DNA from: Diadema setosum | Taxonomy: Eukaryota; Echinodermata; Echinoidea; Diadematoida; Diadematidae | DNA length: 64,000 nucleotides | Assembly (NCBI RefSeq): GCF_964275005.1 | Contig: NC_092698.1 | Span: 25,515,447 to 25,579,446, forward strand | Direction of reading: 5' to 3' | Part shown: piece by piece, positions 11,937-46,717 of the stretch | Numbering within the stretch: position 1 is the stretch's first letter | How the letters are laid out: every line of letters starts with the position of its first letter | Translations under genes and position numbers: made by a program | Notes under the pieces: model-generated | The model's database searches: none | What the model saw: only the letters and a program-made list of their open reading frames with translations | What the model was told of the DNA's origin: nothing

Positions 11937-12343
11937 TGTTTATTTATTTATTTATTTATTTATTCATGTTTTCTTTAAAAATACAGGGTAAGTCTCATTC
12001 AAGCCAGAGGCCTGCTTTTCAAGAGAGCCCTGTAATTGTACAGATTCATTTTGCACATTATGATAAAAATTATACAGGGAAATAGAAGATAATGCAACAA
12101 ATGACAATTCAAAATACAAAAGATTAAGGAAATAGACATAGTCAAAACCTTACATATACACACAAGCGCATATATTCATGCGCGCATGCACATCATGCAC
12201 ACACGCAGACACACAGACACGCAGACGCACACACACACACACATGCATACGGACACAGACACATCTGTCTTTAGAAGATCCATAATAACAAATAATGCGT
12301 TTCATTAACATGTTACAATGTACACTACTGCCAAATAAACTTA

Positions 12344-15300
12344 CTAAAACATCAATCTAATCTGCCTTTTGAATGTTGACAGTGATGGACACGTTTGTAC
12401 AGTACTTGGTAGATTGTTGTATAAAGAGCATGTTATGTACGAAAAGGAGCGTTTCTTATAGTCAGTACGCGGGTGCGGAATGAATAGTGGACTATTGAGG
12501 GCGTGTCTGGTATAATACAACGCAGGGCGTCTTTCGACTAAAGGGTTTAAGTACGGAGGGGCTAAATCGTTCAAGATTGTAAAAACTGTAACACAATACT
12601 GGTATTTTAATCTCCCATCTACAGACTGCCATTTCAATGAGTTTAGTAAAACAGCTTTTGGAGTAGTATAATCAGCTTTCAGAATTAGTCTTGCGCATTT
12701 GTTTTGAAGCCTTTGTAACTTTAATATATTACCTTTCGTGCAATTCCCCCATACCACTGCACAGTAATCTATGTGAGATAAGATCAGGGAATAATATAAC
12801 TGTATCAACATATATTTGGGTAAGAATTTTCGGATCCTCCTTATACATGATATAGCTCGAGAGATTTTGCTTATGATTTGGGAAATATGTGGTGACCAGT
12901 TAAGGTTTTCGTCAAAATATACACCTAAGTATTTTAGACCAGACACGCGCTCTAAATGAAGGGTTTGTTTGCAAAAACCGATAAGTCCATATTTGAAGAT
13001 TTTGAAGTGCGATCTCTGTCACAAAGTTCAAAATAATACCTTTTAAATGATATATTGGTCACTACATATAATGGTATATTTTTAAAGTTATGGTAAAAAG
13101 AAGCAAAAATTTTCTTATTATTCTCTTTATTTTTTTGACCTTTAATCGCAAATATCTCCATTTAACAAATATGGAATTATCGGTTTTTGCAAACAAACTC
13201 TTCAAATATTGACCTTGGTAACAAATACTAAGTTGACATTTATTAATGCGTTTCTTTGATCCAAACAGCATCAATTTAGTCTTATTAACATTAACTTGTA
13301 TTTTGTTTATATTAAACCAATTACACATCAAATCAAAATTATTCTGTAATGTAATTTGAACAGCATTTGCATTTTTCCCTTTCACAAAAATGGCCGTATC
13401 ATCTGCGTATAAAGATACTTTTGATTGATTATAATCAATGTTGCACAAGTCATTTATATTCAAACAAAACAGAAGCGGTCCAAGTATTGACCCTTGTGGT
13501 ACGCCTGATTTAACTTTGAGAAAACTGCTCAGTGCTCCATCATAAAATACACATTGAGTTCTGTCGGTCAGGTATGATGTAAACCATTCTAGCTCCATAT
13601 CCTGAATACCATAGAAAGACAATTTCTGTAATAAAAAAGAATGAGATATAATATCGAAGGCTTTTTTCAGATCTAAAAAAATTGCCCCTGTGACGTAGCC
13701 AGCATCCATATTGTCTAAGATAAAGTCACTAATGTCTGTCAGACATGTTGAGGTTGAATGCTTAGGCCGAAAACCGGACTGCCGTTCAGATAATAAAGAA
13801 TTGTCGATTAAATATTTGTAAATTTGTTCATGAATAGCTTTCTCTAATATTTTCGATATTAATGGTAACAGCGAGATTGGTCGAAAATTTGAAAGTTCTG
13901 ATGATTGTCCGGTTTTTGGAATTGGTATTATTTTAGCAACTTTAAAGTCACTGGGAAATTTTCCTGATGAAAGCGATCGATTAAAAAGGACGGTCAGTGG
14001 GCCAGCAATGAAAGGTGCGGCAATCTTGAGTAGTTTAGGATGCAAATCATTTAGGCCACCGGCCTTTGAACAATCAATACAAATCAATTCCTTTTCAACA
14101 AACTGTACACTGATATCAGTAAATTTAAACATACTTACAGTTGGTTGCAATGTATGCATATCATTAATACCAAAATTATCGTTATTACACATATTCATAC
14201 CAACATTATTAAACATTTTATTTAATTCATCAGCTATTCTATCTTTATTATGACAATGTTTTCCATCAATAATGACTTTCTGATCAGAAGCTGATGAGGT
14301 TTTATTTGGTAATAATTTTTTCATCAATTTCCATGTTCTACCCATATCATTTGTCTGTTCAAATTGTTCTTTATAATATTTCCTGCGAAGTTTTTTATTT
14401 AACTTATTTGCTTTATTCCTAAAGTATATAATCTCTCCCAATATAAAACATTTTTCGTTTGAAAAAATTTCTTTTTATTATAATTTCTTTCTCTTGCTAA
14501 ATGTAAATAATCATCGTTAATCCACGGAGATCCATTCTGTTTCTTTCGTACAGTAGTGAAGGGAGCATGTTTGTTACTTAGTGTAACAAAGTTCGATTTG
14601 AACTTGCCCCACATTTCGTCAACGTCCTGCGACTCTGAAAAAAAGCAATCCCAATTGATTGCTGCCAAATCTTGTAAGAAGAGGCTCTTGTCAAAACGTC
14701 TGAAAGAGCGAAAGGTAGAGATTTTGGGCGTGTACTTGGGAATGGACGCTTTCATAGTTACATACACAAGAGAGTGATCACTAAATCCCACTGACTGAAC
14801 TCCAGAATTCAAAGAACCCATTGAATCCGTGGCTAGGATAAGATCTATTAAGGATGAACTGGTTGGAGTTACGCGGGTGGGAACATCAATTAGCTGGGAG
14901 AATTGTAAAGAGTTACAAAGTTCGTTGACTTTCTTTGAAAGAGGATTTTTTGTTAGCATGTTACAATTAAAGTCACCAACAAGAAAGATCTTAGAATAAT
15001 GCAAGGAAGCACAGTCTACTTGGGCTTCCAGTAACTCAAAAAAGGTATTAGTGCAGCTGGGTTTCCTGTACACAATTCCAAGTAAAACTGATGGCGAGTT
15101 TGAAGACTGAATCTCAACCCACATTAATTCAATATCGTTGGTTTCTATGTTATATTTTCTCACATATGATACGTTATCTTTAATATAACATGCTACACCA
15201 CCTCCGTGTTGGTCTCTATCTTTTCTTTCACATTTATAGCCTTCAATGGATAACATATTTGAACCAATCTCATCATTAAGCCATGTTTCTGAAAGTGAAA

Positions 15301-15670
15301 GAATATCATACTGGTTGTTCCTTAAGAACATAGATAATTCATGAGTTTTGTTTCGAAGACTTCTTATGTTTAAATGTGCTATTTTCATTCCTTTACAAGA
15401 TGGAAACTTTGAATTTTGTGAAATGACATCAGGTTTTTTCACAGATTCAATTTTGGCATTAACTTGATCAGACGTATCGTAGAATGGTAACACTTTTAGA
15501 ATACATTTGGGACACTTCCAATGTAGAAATTTTTCGGATGAGTTGTACTGATCAGATGTCACACTCGCACAAGAAATGTGAACCCATTCATTACACTCTG
15601 TACTCAACAATGCTTTTTGGTTTGATTTGACAGGCAGCAGACAACATACGCATGGATACTTAAATACCAT
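12344..15670 (-). pseudogene. LINE ORF2: zinc finger, endonuclease and reverse transcriptase
   Basis: The N-terminus has a PHD-like Cys/His cluster (CVCC, ECNEWVHISC, WKCPKC). An APE endonuclease follows, with motifs LNIRSL, LSETWL, GIVYRKP, VGDFNCN and GFSDHS. The reverse transcriptase shows FLDLKKAFD, GVPQGSILGP and YADD (codons at about 13399-13410). The C-terminal part has KYLGVYFDENLNWSPH and ends KRQIRLMF. A frameshift lies in the 43-base overlap 14399-14441, and a 246-bp MITE interrupts the frame at 12958-13203. No other stops were seen, so the copy is young. It would make a nicking and target-primed reverse-transcription enzyme if intact. Confidence 0.9.
12958..13203. mobile_element. 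246-bp MITE inserted in LINE ORF2
   Basis: Terminal inverted repeats of about 37 bases start GAAGGGTTTGTTTGCAAAAA and, from the other end, GAAGAGTTTGTTTGCAAAAA, continuing into CCGATAA and TCCATATTTG on both. AAAT flanks both sides (12954-12957 and 13204-13207). Removing the element and one AAAT restores the LINE reading GQYLERVSGLKYLGV, which proves both the boundaries and the 4-bp duplication. It has no coding capacity. The superfamily is unclear. Confidence 0.88.
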
Positions 15671-15784
15671 TACAAATTAACGACATATATCACAGGCAAA
15701 AGTCGTGGTAAATACATGAAATAGGCAAATGATAAAAACAAAATCAAGATAGAAAGGTGATATGGTAAGTCATATCTCAAGTTC

Positions 15785-16618
15785 TTACAACCGGGAGTTG
15801 AGTCTCTCGAGATCTCGGTCTTTGGTGATGGTGAATCGTTCGCCTCTGGGTGATTTCACGATGATTTTACCGTCTTGCGTCCATAGTTTACAATCTCTCT
15901 TTGTCTGGTCTCGCTTGATTTTCCAGAAGAGTTTTGATCGTCGGTTCGTCAAGTTCTCGTTGATGAAGACGGTTTTGTGCTTCGAAGATTGCTTCCTGAG
16001 GTTGAATCGCGCTTGGCAGACCTTTTCTCTCACGCGATAATTTGCGAATTTGATGATGACGTTCCTTGGCTGCGATTTCCTTCCCTTGTTCGAGGTCGAG
16101 GTGTTCGAGGTCGAGGTGGCGGCAGACGACGGCTGTTCGAGGAGGGGTCCTAATCGATGAGAACGGTCGATGTCATCGTCACGTAGTTCGATTCCGAGAT
16201 CCTCCTGGCATATCGTTTTGATGATGGTGTCGGTGTTTTCGTCTGCCTTCTCCTGTATTCCAGCAAAGATGAGGCAGTTTTTCCTGGAATATTGTTCTGC
16301 CTCATCCATGGCGGTTTCCAGATCACGCACGGCCGCTTCCAGGGACGCCATTTTTTCATCGCGGCTTTCAATGTCGAATTGCAGAGATCGCTTAACTTCC
16401 TCACATATGGTAGCCTGGACCTCATTTAGCAGCTTGTGTTTCAGAGCGTTGACGAGCTTGGTGATAAAATCCGAGTCAGATAGCAGGTTTTCCACTGCAG
16501 CCTGAATAGTTTCAGTCAGCTCGACATCATACAAATTAGATAGTGTAACTCTTAGAATTTCGCTTTGGAACCGGGTTTGTATAATTTCATCATACTTGCC
16601 GCAATGTATCGAAAGCAA
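15785..16618 (-). CDS. LINE ORF1, RNA-binding type
   Basis: The product has 277 residues. A coiled-coil-like segment (DIESRDEKMASLEAAVRDLE) precedes an L1-ORF1-like RRM/Transposase_22-type region: NCLIFAGI, DIDRSHRLG, RNVIIKFANYRVREKVCQAR, VFINENLT. A Ser/Thr-rich linker with a duplicated STSNTSTSN lies between. Such proteins bind LINE RNA and act as chaperones in the ribonucleoprotein. It precedes ORF2 by 114 bases and has no internal stop. The start codon was taken as the first Met of the open frame; a later one is possible. Confidence 0.8.
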   Translation of the reverse strand: MLSIHCGKYDEIIQTRFQSEILRVTLSNLYDVELTETIQAAVENLLSDSDFITKLVNALKHKLLNEVQATICEEVKRSLQFDIESRDEKMASLEAAVRDLETAMDEAEQYSRKNCLIFAGIQEKADENTDTIIKTICQEDLGIELRDDDIDRSHRLGPLLEQPSSAATSTSNTSTSNKGRKSQPRNVIIKFANYRVREKVCQARFNLRKQSSKHKTVFINENLTNRRSKLFWKIKRDQTKRDCKLWTQDGKIIVKSPRGERFTITKDRDLERLNSRL

Positions 16619-16734
16619 ACAAGCTTGCTTTCATGTAACCCCGTCATACTTTTCTTTTTTTCAACCCCATTTCGATTTCGACCAGTATTCATTGTAATTG
16701 GTGTGTTATTACCATGTTTTTTTTTTTTTTTTTT

Positions 16735-16850
16735 GCACATTGTTGACAAGGTAAAAGGAACTTGTACTATTATTTCTGATGTAATGTTCATAAATGGGAA
16801 GTATGAAACAAATGAATTGAATTGAATTGAATTGAAAATTCGGTTTCCAA
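16735..16850 (+). repeat. LINE/SINE 3' tail with (GAATT)n
   Basis: CTTGTACTATTATTTCTG, then ATAAATGGGAAGTATGAAAC, leads into a run of GAATT units at 16814-16835. This is the form of a plus-strand CR1/L2-type or dependent SINE 3' end. A T-run of about 16 lies just upstream (16719-16734). Confidence 0.5.
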
Positions 16851-16859
16851 CTTTAATTC

Positions 16860-17327
16860 TGAAACGCCTCTTAGATTCACATTTTCCAAATTCAACTGTA
16901 CCATCATGTACGTGCACGCATTTGCACATTCTTACCAGCTTTAATATCTCACGCCGTTATTATTAAATTAAAGGAATTATTAACAGCCTCCGCAAAAATG
17001 CAGACAAACTTACAAGGATCAAGGTGATCATATTCAGAAATTCTTTCCTCTGTAGGATAGAACTTTTATTTTGTTAACTAACTTGCATACTGCATAAGGA
17101 AAAATGATGTTGCCCTGACTGATAGTGCTTGGCTGTGCGAATATCAACGAGCGCCAAGGGAAGAACTCGAAGCCATTGAATGAATGAAGTGAAGCATTTC
17201 TTGCTCATTCAAGTCAACGGTCAAACCAAATACATAAAATGGAATCATTGAATGAACGCGACCAAGTATATCATGCTAATTCAGTTCTCACCAACGGCGC
17301 AGAAACTCACAACCCCACACACGCACA

Positions 17328-17375
<48 letters not shown>

Positions 17376-18750
17376 ACACACATAGTAACCATAGACAACA
17401 ACACATGAATATTTCGGGGGAAACGGCAAGGCTGGTTCTTAACAAAGCTGCCGAGAGATGTAAAAACTTGCCTGCGCTGTATCATTGCCATGAATAAAGT
17501 GTCAGTGGCGTTATGGGATAGTGGTTCTAAAAGAGAATTTTGCAACCGACTCGCTGCTCTCTTTAATCCGCATGCACATTTTGATGCGAACGAATACTGC
17601 ACGAACGAGCTAATAAGGTGAAGTCAAAACAAAACAGGTAAGAGCCCACCATTTTCTAAAATTATGAAGACATGCTTGTCTTGAATACACTGTTGTCTGT
17701 GATTGAATCTCAGTGTCTATTTTTTTTCTTTTTTCTTAATACTAAGATGTTTGCTGAAACCTATGCTGCCAAAGTTTGACAAAGATACGTGTGGGTCCCC
17801 ATTGGGGGTGTATAGTGGGATGGCCGCGAGGCGGCTTCATTTGTTTGTACGCCCTGCCTATCCCGGGCCAGCTCACGAAAATTTGAAACTTAGTTATGTT
17901 TAATTTTTTTCTCTTTCCTTTTTGTCGTATTTTGCCATATTATAACTTTTTTTAATTCCTATTTTAATAATAATTTTAATAATCAAGCACACTGGGAGCT
18001 CCGCCATGTTTGATTCCTGCTGTTATCTTAAAAGTCATGTTTTGAGCTTCATGTTTGCCTCTGTTGTTATGTTTGTTTTGCTTTGTTTTATATGCACGTT
18101 TATATTCTCGCTTGTCATGCATGCACTTAATTGTGTTGATATTCAGCTGTTAATTTCTCTTCACATCGGACCCTTTGTCTGGTTCCGCTCTACATATGCC
18201 ATGTATGGTTTTTTTTTTCCCCTTACAGGAGCCGGCACTCCATATTTCATACTAAATTCTTACTGCTATTATGACACAGACAGGCAGTTTTGCTTTCCAA
18301 TCTCTTAATGATGATGATTTTAGTGACGTTTTTGTAATTAACCATAAAGATCAGCAAAACAGCGATACCTCATTTATATAGTTAACTTGCATGTTCCCTC
18401 ACCATGTCTTTTGTTAGCCACATTGATATCACAGAAACATGCAAGTTATGCTGAGTCGAGGGGAAGGTGAATTCCAATGTCTTTTGTTAAACATATCAGT
18501 ACTTTAGCAATGATTGAAAGATGAAGTCACAATAGAAATATTGGTTTGGAAGGGGTTTTTTTGTGGGCGCAATCCAAGTAATCTGAAGAAAAATGGAAGA
18601 AAAATTAGTTAAAAATATATGGAATGTTTCTAGTTATTCGTTTCACAGCAAAAGTGATGTTGAGGGTATCATAAATCAACACAAATCAACATGCATCTGT
18701 GTTACATTCATTCATGTTTTATTTTCATTTCCAAACAATATACATACGTA
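16860..18750. other. Non-coding, with dispersed repeat and (CA)n
   Basis: The block at about 17262-17310 is the second copy of the dispersed repeat at 11567-11640, again followed by (CA)n (about 17327-17370). Otherwise there are T-rich stretches and frames under 105 codons without family resemblance. Confidence 0.6.
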
Positions 18751-18762
18751 ATAAAAACGCCA

Positions 18763-19002
18763 AAATGATAGCGCCAAAATTTCTTGTGCAGCCCCTAGGT
18801 TGTGGAATAGATTACCATTAGACATTCGGAAATGTCAGACTTTAGACAGTTTTAAATCAAAAGTGAAAACTTTTTTGTTTTAGCATGGGCCTATTTCTTT
18901 TTGTACTTCCCATGCAGCACTGTGCAACATAGGAATTTAAGAGCTCTTGAAGCGCAGTAGAATATATAGACATAGTTTCTGCGCTTAATAAATGATTTAT
19001 TA

Positions 19003-19050
<48 letters not shown>
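18763..19050 (+). mobile_element. 5'-truncated LINE 3' end with (ATT)n tail
   Basis: The plus-strand reading at 18788-18883 is AAPRLWNRLPLDIRKC followed by QTLDSFKSKVKTFLF and a stop, the standard C-terminus of CR1/L2-like reverse transcriptases. About 110 bases of 3' UTR follow, then (ATT)n at about 18998-19048, which is a typical tail for this group. Confidence 0.8.
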
Positions 19051-19409
19051 TCTTGTAACATACAATACATCTTATTTCATTAAGGACTTGGTGGAAAGGA
19101 AAATTGAGGGGCTGCTAAAAAGCGAACTTGTACAGTGCAGTCCCCTCACTAACTCACGTTACATACTACAATACATTTATACATACCTTACAAACCCACA
19201 ATACATGTTACGAACAATTTAATCATTGAAAGTATGCACTTCATTACATCGATGGTAACATGAGGGAACCTTTAAGGTCAAACAAATTGCATTGAAACCT
19301 TCTTAAAACTATGTGTATTTTTTATAGTAAATTTTTGAATAGTCTCCCAATATTGAATGACAACTACAGATAAAATTGCATCAGTGAAGTTTTTATGCTT
19401 GATAAAAAA

Positions 19410-19600
19410 AAAAAAAAAACTCTCGTGGAAAACACATAATATTTGCCTTAAAAATGTCTCGGAATTGGTGTTATTAGTAACATTCAATTCTATGTTCCCA
19501 CCCGCCCTCTTAATCTTATATTTGGCTTTAATCCTACCATATTCAAATTATGGTAGCATAGCTTGGGGAACACTCATTTAACTTAATTCGATAGACTGTC
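19410..19600 (+). pseudogene. Small decayed LINE reverse-transcriptase fragment
   Basis: The reading LYLALILPYSNYGSIAWGT (about 19516-19572) resembles the LYxxLIxPYLxYxxxxWG block just past the thumb in CR1/L2-type reverse transcriptases. The preceding codons are open from about 19357. The stop soon after and lack of other motifs show a small relic. Confidence 0.5.
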
Positions 19601-21425
19601 ACCTCTCCAGAAAAAACAAACAAACAAACAAACAAACAACAACTACAAACAACCACTTCTTCTAATTATATTCTTTATTTATTTCCGAAGGAAAAAAGAC
19701 TTAAAAGATATCTGATCTTTATAACTAACAATTTAGGGACAAATTTAGCAAAAATGAATTCACTACCGCCCATTTTCATTAACGTGTTTGCAAAAAGACA
19801 TTCTTTCCTCTTTAACTAGAATTATTTTCACGCGATCTATATATTTCCATTTGCTAAACCCATATTTATTTTTAGTTTTAGTTTTATGTTATAGTTTAAA
19901 AGCGGTCCCTAGGTTCATGTTCTTTCACAATCAATTTGAAGAAAACAAAATAATCATATACAAAGAAACTGAGTCTCATCATCAAAATTAAGTTTTATAT
20001 ACTAACATTATGAAATCGTCAAATCTTGTTGACCCTTTGATGGTTGCAAAAGAACCGGAACATCAAACCTTATTTTTTTCTTAAAGTCAAGAAGTTGCTA
20101 AGCGGCTCCGACCACCCATATAATTGTTGTCTTGTTATAGTCTTTCCTTTTTATCTCCACACCACTTTTACTGCATGATAACGACTTAGTATAGGGACTT
20201 CCATAGGGTGTTTGTTTTATGTTTTCATGTCTTTGTTTCTATGTTTATTTCGAAATTCCGTTTTTTTTTTTATGTAACACAGTATATCAATCATGTGATT
20301 TGTTGTATAACATGTGGGGGATGCACCCTACAAGCATATATCTTTTATTATTGCACTTCATTTCTAACATTTTCGTATGTTTAAAAATCTTACAAAGTTA
20401 TACATTTCACTTATTGTAAACTGAAATTTAATTCATGCATTTAACGTCTGTAAAAGATTATAATTATGTTTCTGTTGGAAGTAGAAAAAAAAAAAAGATT
20501 AATGAATGTTTGATTCCATCTTCCCCTACCCTCCGCTGACCGTGTGTCCGTTTGTGTTCACCAAACGAAAAACATTTTGAAAACACTCTGGGAATATTTC
20601 TGAAGACTAATAACTATCACACACATACAAGAAGAACCGTGTTGCCGACGGATTTGAAAAGGTACTATATATTACTAAAGACTATTTTACTATAGACGAG
20701 GCATGTTGGTTGGTTATATGGAAATGGCATTAAGTATCATATGTTCTTCACGTGAGCTAATAGCATCGAACTTTAAATCTATAAGACGCTAACGCTATTA
20801 TATAAAAAAAAAGACACCTCCTCCCGAGTTGGACAAAGGAAACAAATGTCTCGTGCATGTTTGACCGAATGTTTTGTCATTTTTTTTTCTCTCTCTCTCT
20901 TTTTGGAATTTCTTGCATTTTTTTATGTTTGTTTAGTTACGTCTGTGTTCTTTCGATGTATGTTTATCAGATTTCATTTTTAGAAATTGATATTTTTTAT
21001 CACAGTTGCTGGAACAAGATTTTACTCAGTTAGCATGTAATATTATATTGCATTATCGTAATATATCATTAGGTAACACAATTTCTTCTATTGTCTTTTT
21101 CTTATTTGTCTGAGTGTGTTTGATATCTAGCGATTTGCGGCAATCCAAAAACACACTTTCTCTACTTATTTGTTAATCATTTGATTAAATTCATGAACAT
21201 CCTTCCAGGGAAATAATCTAAAAACAGTTTGAGTCATCATTTCAAGAGAAAATAAAAATCAATTATTTGCAAATTATATGCAAAGAGAGCTGAAAAAAGG
21301 ATAAAAAAGAGGGTCCCAGTGCAGAACCTTTAATAGAACACTAATCTGATTTTACATTGTTTATACTTGAATATTTTGTACGATTTGATAATAAGTTGTT
21401 AAACATTCCATTTTAATTGTTTCAG
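19600..21425. other. Upstream region of the P450 gene, no feature recognised
   Basis: No gene, terminal repeat or clear promoter element was seen. There is a short (AAAC)n run at 19616-19640 and T-rich stretches. A 3' splice-site-like sequence (TTTTAATTGTTTCAG) ends at 21425, so the first coding exon may be preceded by a non-coding 5' exon somewhere upstream; I could not place it. Confidence 0.5.
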
Positions 21426-21482
21426 CTATCAAGGCCGACAGCACAGTCCATTAGTCTTCTGACTAAAAGCCACGGAGCAGCG

Positions 21483-44085
<22,603 letters not shown>

Positions 44086-44260
44086 AGTGGTCATCAGACA
44101 CCTATAGCCAGAAGGTATACTTTTGTTGAATGTCCTGCATTTCACTAAAGAGTCATTTGTATAACAAATCTTTCTCTGTAGAATTGCTTCAATCATGTCG
44201 AAAGCACTATACTGTCTATAATGTATTTTGTTCCATGCCTTTCTGTTTGCCTCATACCTT
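44086..44260 (+). other. 3' UTR of the plus-strand P450 gene, conserved with its paralogue
   Basis: GTTGAATGTCCTGCATTTCA (44125 on) and CTAAAGAGTCATTTGTATAA match the minus-strand paralogue's 3' UTR at 56621-56662 at about nine positions in ten. A second block TTTTGTTCCATGCCTTTCTG (about 44227) is also shared. No clear AATAAA was found close by. Confidence 0.75.
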
Positions 44261-44431
44261 GTTTACAATTTAACAAGGAAAAATGTAAATAGATTTAATA
44301 CTTCGGTATGCCACCCAATTTTCGAGCAAAATCCCTCAAATGTATAAAATGTCAAAGGTCATAATATCTTTGCACCTTTACTCATAATCTTATAACTCAT
44401 CATTTTGAAGTTTGCTACGTACTCTCTTTCT

Positions 44432-44432
44432 T

Positions 44433-44518
<86 letters not shown>
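44432..44518. repeat. (CT)n followed by (TA)n
   Basis: CTCTCTCTCT at about 44432-44450 passes directly into TA repeats to 44518. Confidence 0.92.
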
Positions 44519-44519
<1 letters not shown>

Positions 44520-44520
<1 letters not shown>

Positions 44521-45718
44521 GTATTTCTAGTCATTATTTTGTTCAAATGAGGCATTTGTTGTAGCGGTAATCATTACTTTGGTTGATTTTCTTTAAATTG
44601 AATGACTGGAATATAGAAATTCTGGGTTTTTGTCTTACCTATTTGAATCTCACCTGTACAATGTTGTGTACAAGCCAGTTGAATACCCCCACTTTGCTCA
44701 CGGTGATGTAAAGGTATTTTGCCGTTTCCAACATTTTGAATTTGGGTATCTCTTATTCTTACTTCTATGAGGGCATTACACTTTGATAGCATACGCCATC
44801 TCGTATCAATAATTGACAATGATTTACTCTGTGCATATCCATTAGTCCAAAACTTTTTTTTAGTCTTTTTTAAAACAGAAACTCCTAAGGAGGTGGAGTG
44901 ATCCGTTGTATAAATTATGAATTCAAACTTGTCTTCCTCATGACGATGTGATTTAGAATATTAGCAGCTAGCGCTATTGTTTTTATAAAGCAATCACAGC
45001 CATATACGGTGTGTTGGAATGGTATCAGTTATCGACCACCAAACAGTACAGCACATTTTTTCTGACGAGCTAGAAACAAGCACATATAGAAACAGTGTGA
45101 GATATTTCCAGGAACGTTGAAATACTTGCCGATCTTAACATCAACATGTCAAGTCAAAACCCAATGTCAGACAAGATTCGCAATCCATGTACTTAGGGCC
45201 TACCTTCAATCGGAACAGATTGTTGACAAACCCACGACAATTACTGATTGCAGTCGAACATGTATTCACTTTATTCTGGTACCACATGGAATAAGTAATG
45301 TAATTCAGGAGTTATTTAAATGGGACTGAGTGATCACTCGTTTTTTATGTTAATTTGAACATTAAAGTACCCCATAATATTCGTTAGTTTAAAAAGTTTG
45401 ACAGAGGTCAGTTTATATCACACGGCAATGAGCTGGGATAGTCGTGGTCCACATATTCTCGGCAACACGATGTAAATCAACTTTGGACATTTTTCGAGGA
45501 GTCTTTTTTGAAATTATGTGATAACTATGCCCATAGGATATAATTGAGAAAACAGAATAAAAATTCTCCGTGGATAAAATGCATATATTACATTGGTTAG
45601 AGAAAGAGATTTTTTTTTAAAGAAAATTCGATGATACTCGTTGTACAATAAATTCGGAAAAATATAACAATAAGAATAAGAAGTTGAAGCCGTAATACTA
45701 TTTTGGTGAATTTCACTC
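44520..45718. other. Intergenic, no feature recognised
   Basis: No gene, inverted repeat or element end was recognised. Frames are under 85 codons and without family resemblance. Confidence 0.55.
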
Positions 45719-46678
45719 TTGCAGCTGATTCTAAACAGGCGTAGAAAGCGTTACACTCATTTACGACTAGTTACGACTGTCTACTCATTTAAGAGTAAAC
45801 AGGTTGAGCTCAATGTCAAAGGTGCTGCATTATCGATTGCAGGTGACATTGCCAATACTTTCAATGAGCACTTCACTACAGTCAATGAGATGCCACAGTC
45901 TACAGGCCCTAATAACCCCTCAGAGTTCACTGATAGAAAGTTTACATTTGTTCAAATAACAGAGGCAGAAGTGACCAAGGCGCCGTATGTGTCTATTCAC
46001 AACGCATACGCATGAAACGACATTCACCCCCGTTTGTTAAAAGAGAGCACTCGATTTGTATATTACACAGACTCTTACTCATTTATTTAATACATCCATT
46101 GAAACAGGTAGAATACCGGGCGAGTGGAAGCAGACGAGAGTCACATCAGTGCAAGCCTTTTGGCAAGGCATCCAGGCTGAAAAGGAGACTAACTGCGAGG
46201 AAACTGGTGAACGTGAGTCCGAGTGGCGCCACTAAGCTTGTTCACCCGTTTCTCGCGGTGTGCTCGGTGTTGCGAGTTAGCCTCATTCCTCATCATTCCG
46301 AAGGTTTGTTTATCCAGAAATGTAATGACGGTGCAAACTAACTCATACCGGCCAATATCTGTAGTATGCATGGGTCATTATGAAAATATCTGAAAAAATA
46401 GTTCATGGGCAATTATAATGCTATTTGAATAATTATATAACTCGTTAAGTGATTGTCAATCGGTAGAGATTTCGTTCACTGCATTCAACAAGTACAATAA
46501 ATGAGCGTTTGATACCGTAAATCATAATAAATTTATATTGCTTGAAATATTGAATAGATATGGTATTGACGGCAAAGAATAGATGGTTCGTTGATTATTT
46601 CCGAATATGAGGAACAGTGTGTTTGTATCAATGGGGCCCAGATATGCATTCAGAGAAGTTTCTATTGGGATACCACAA

Positions 46679-46717
<39 letters not shown>

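Larger units (their letters stand above)
11937..16720 (-). mobile_element. Near full-length LINE, CR1/L2-type
   Basis: The minus-strand order is ORF1 (16618-15785), 114-base gap, ORF2 (15670-12344), about 400-base 3' UTR, and a short A-rich tandem tail, seen on the plus strand as TTTA repeats at 11939-11965. Tail-type 3' ends and the ORF1/ORF2 plan fit the Jockey superfamily (CR1/L2/Rex1 side). The 5' limit is uncertain; I place it near 16720. Damage is light: one frameshift and one MITE insertion in ORF2. (CA)-rich microsatellite sequence at 12190-12243 lies in the 3' UTR. Confidence 0.85.
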
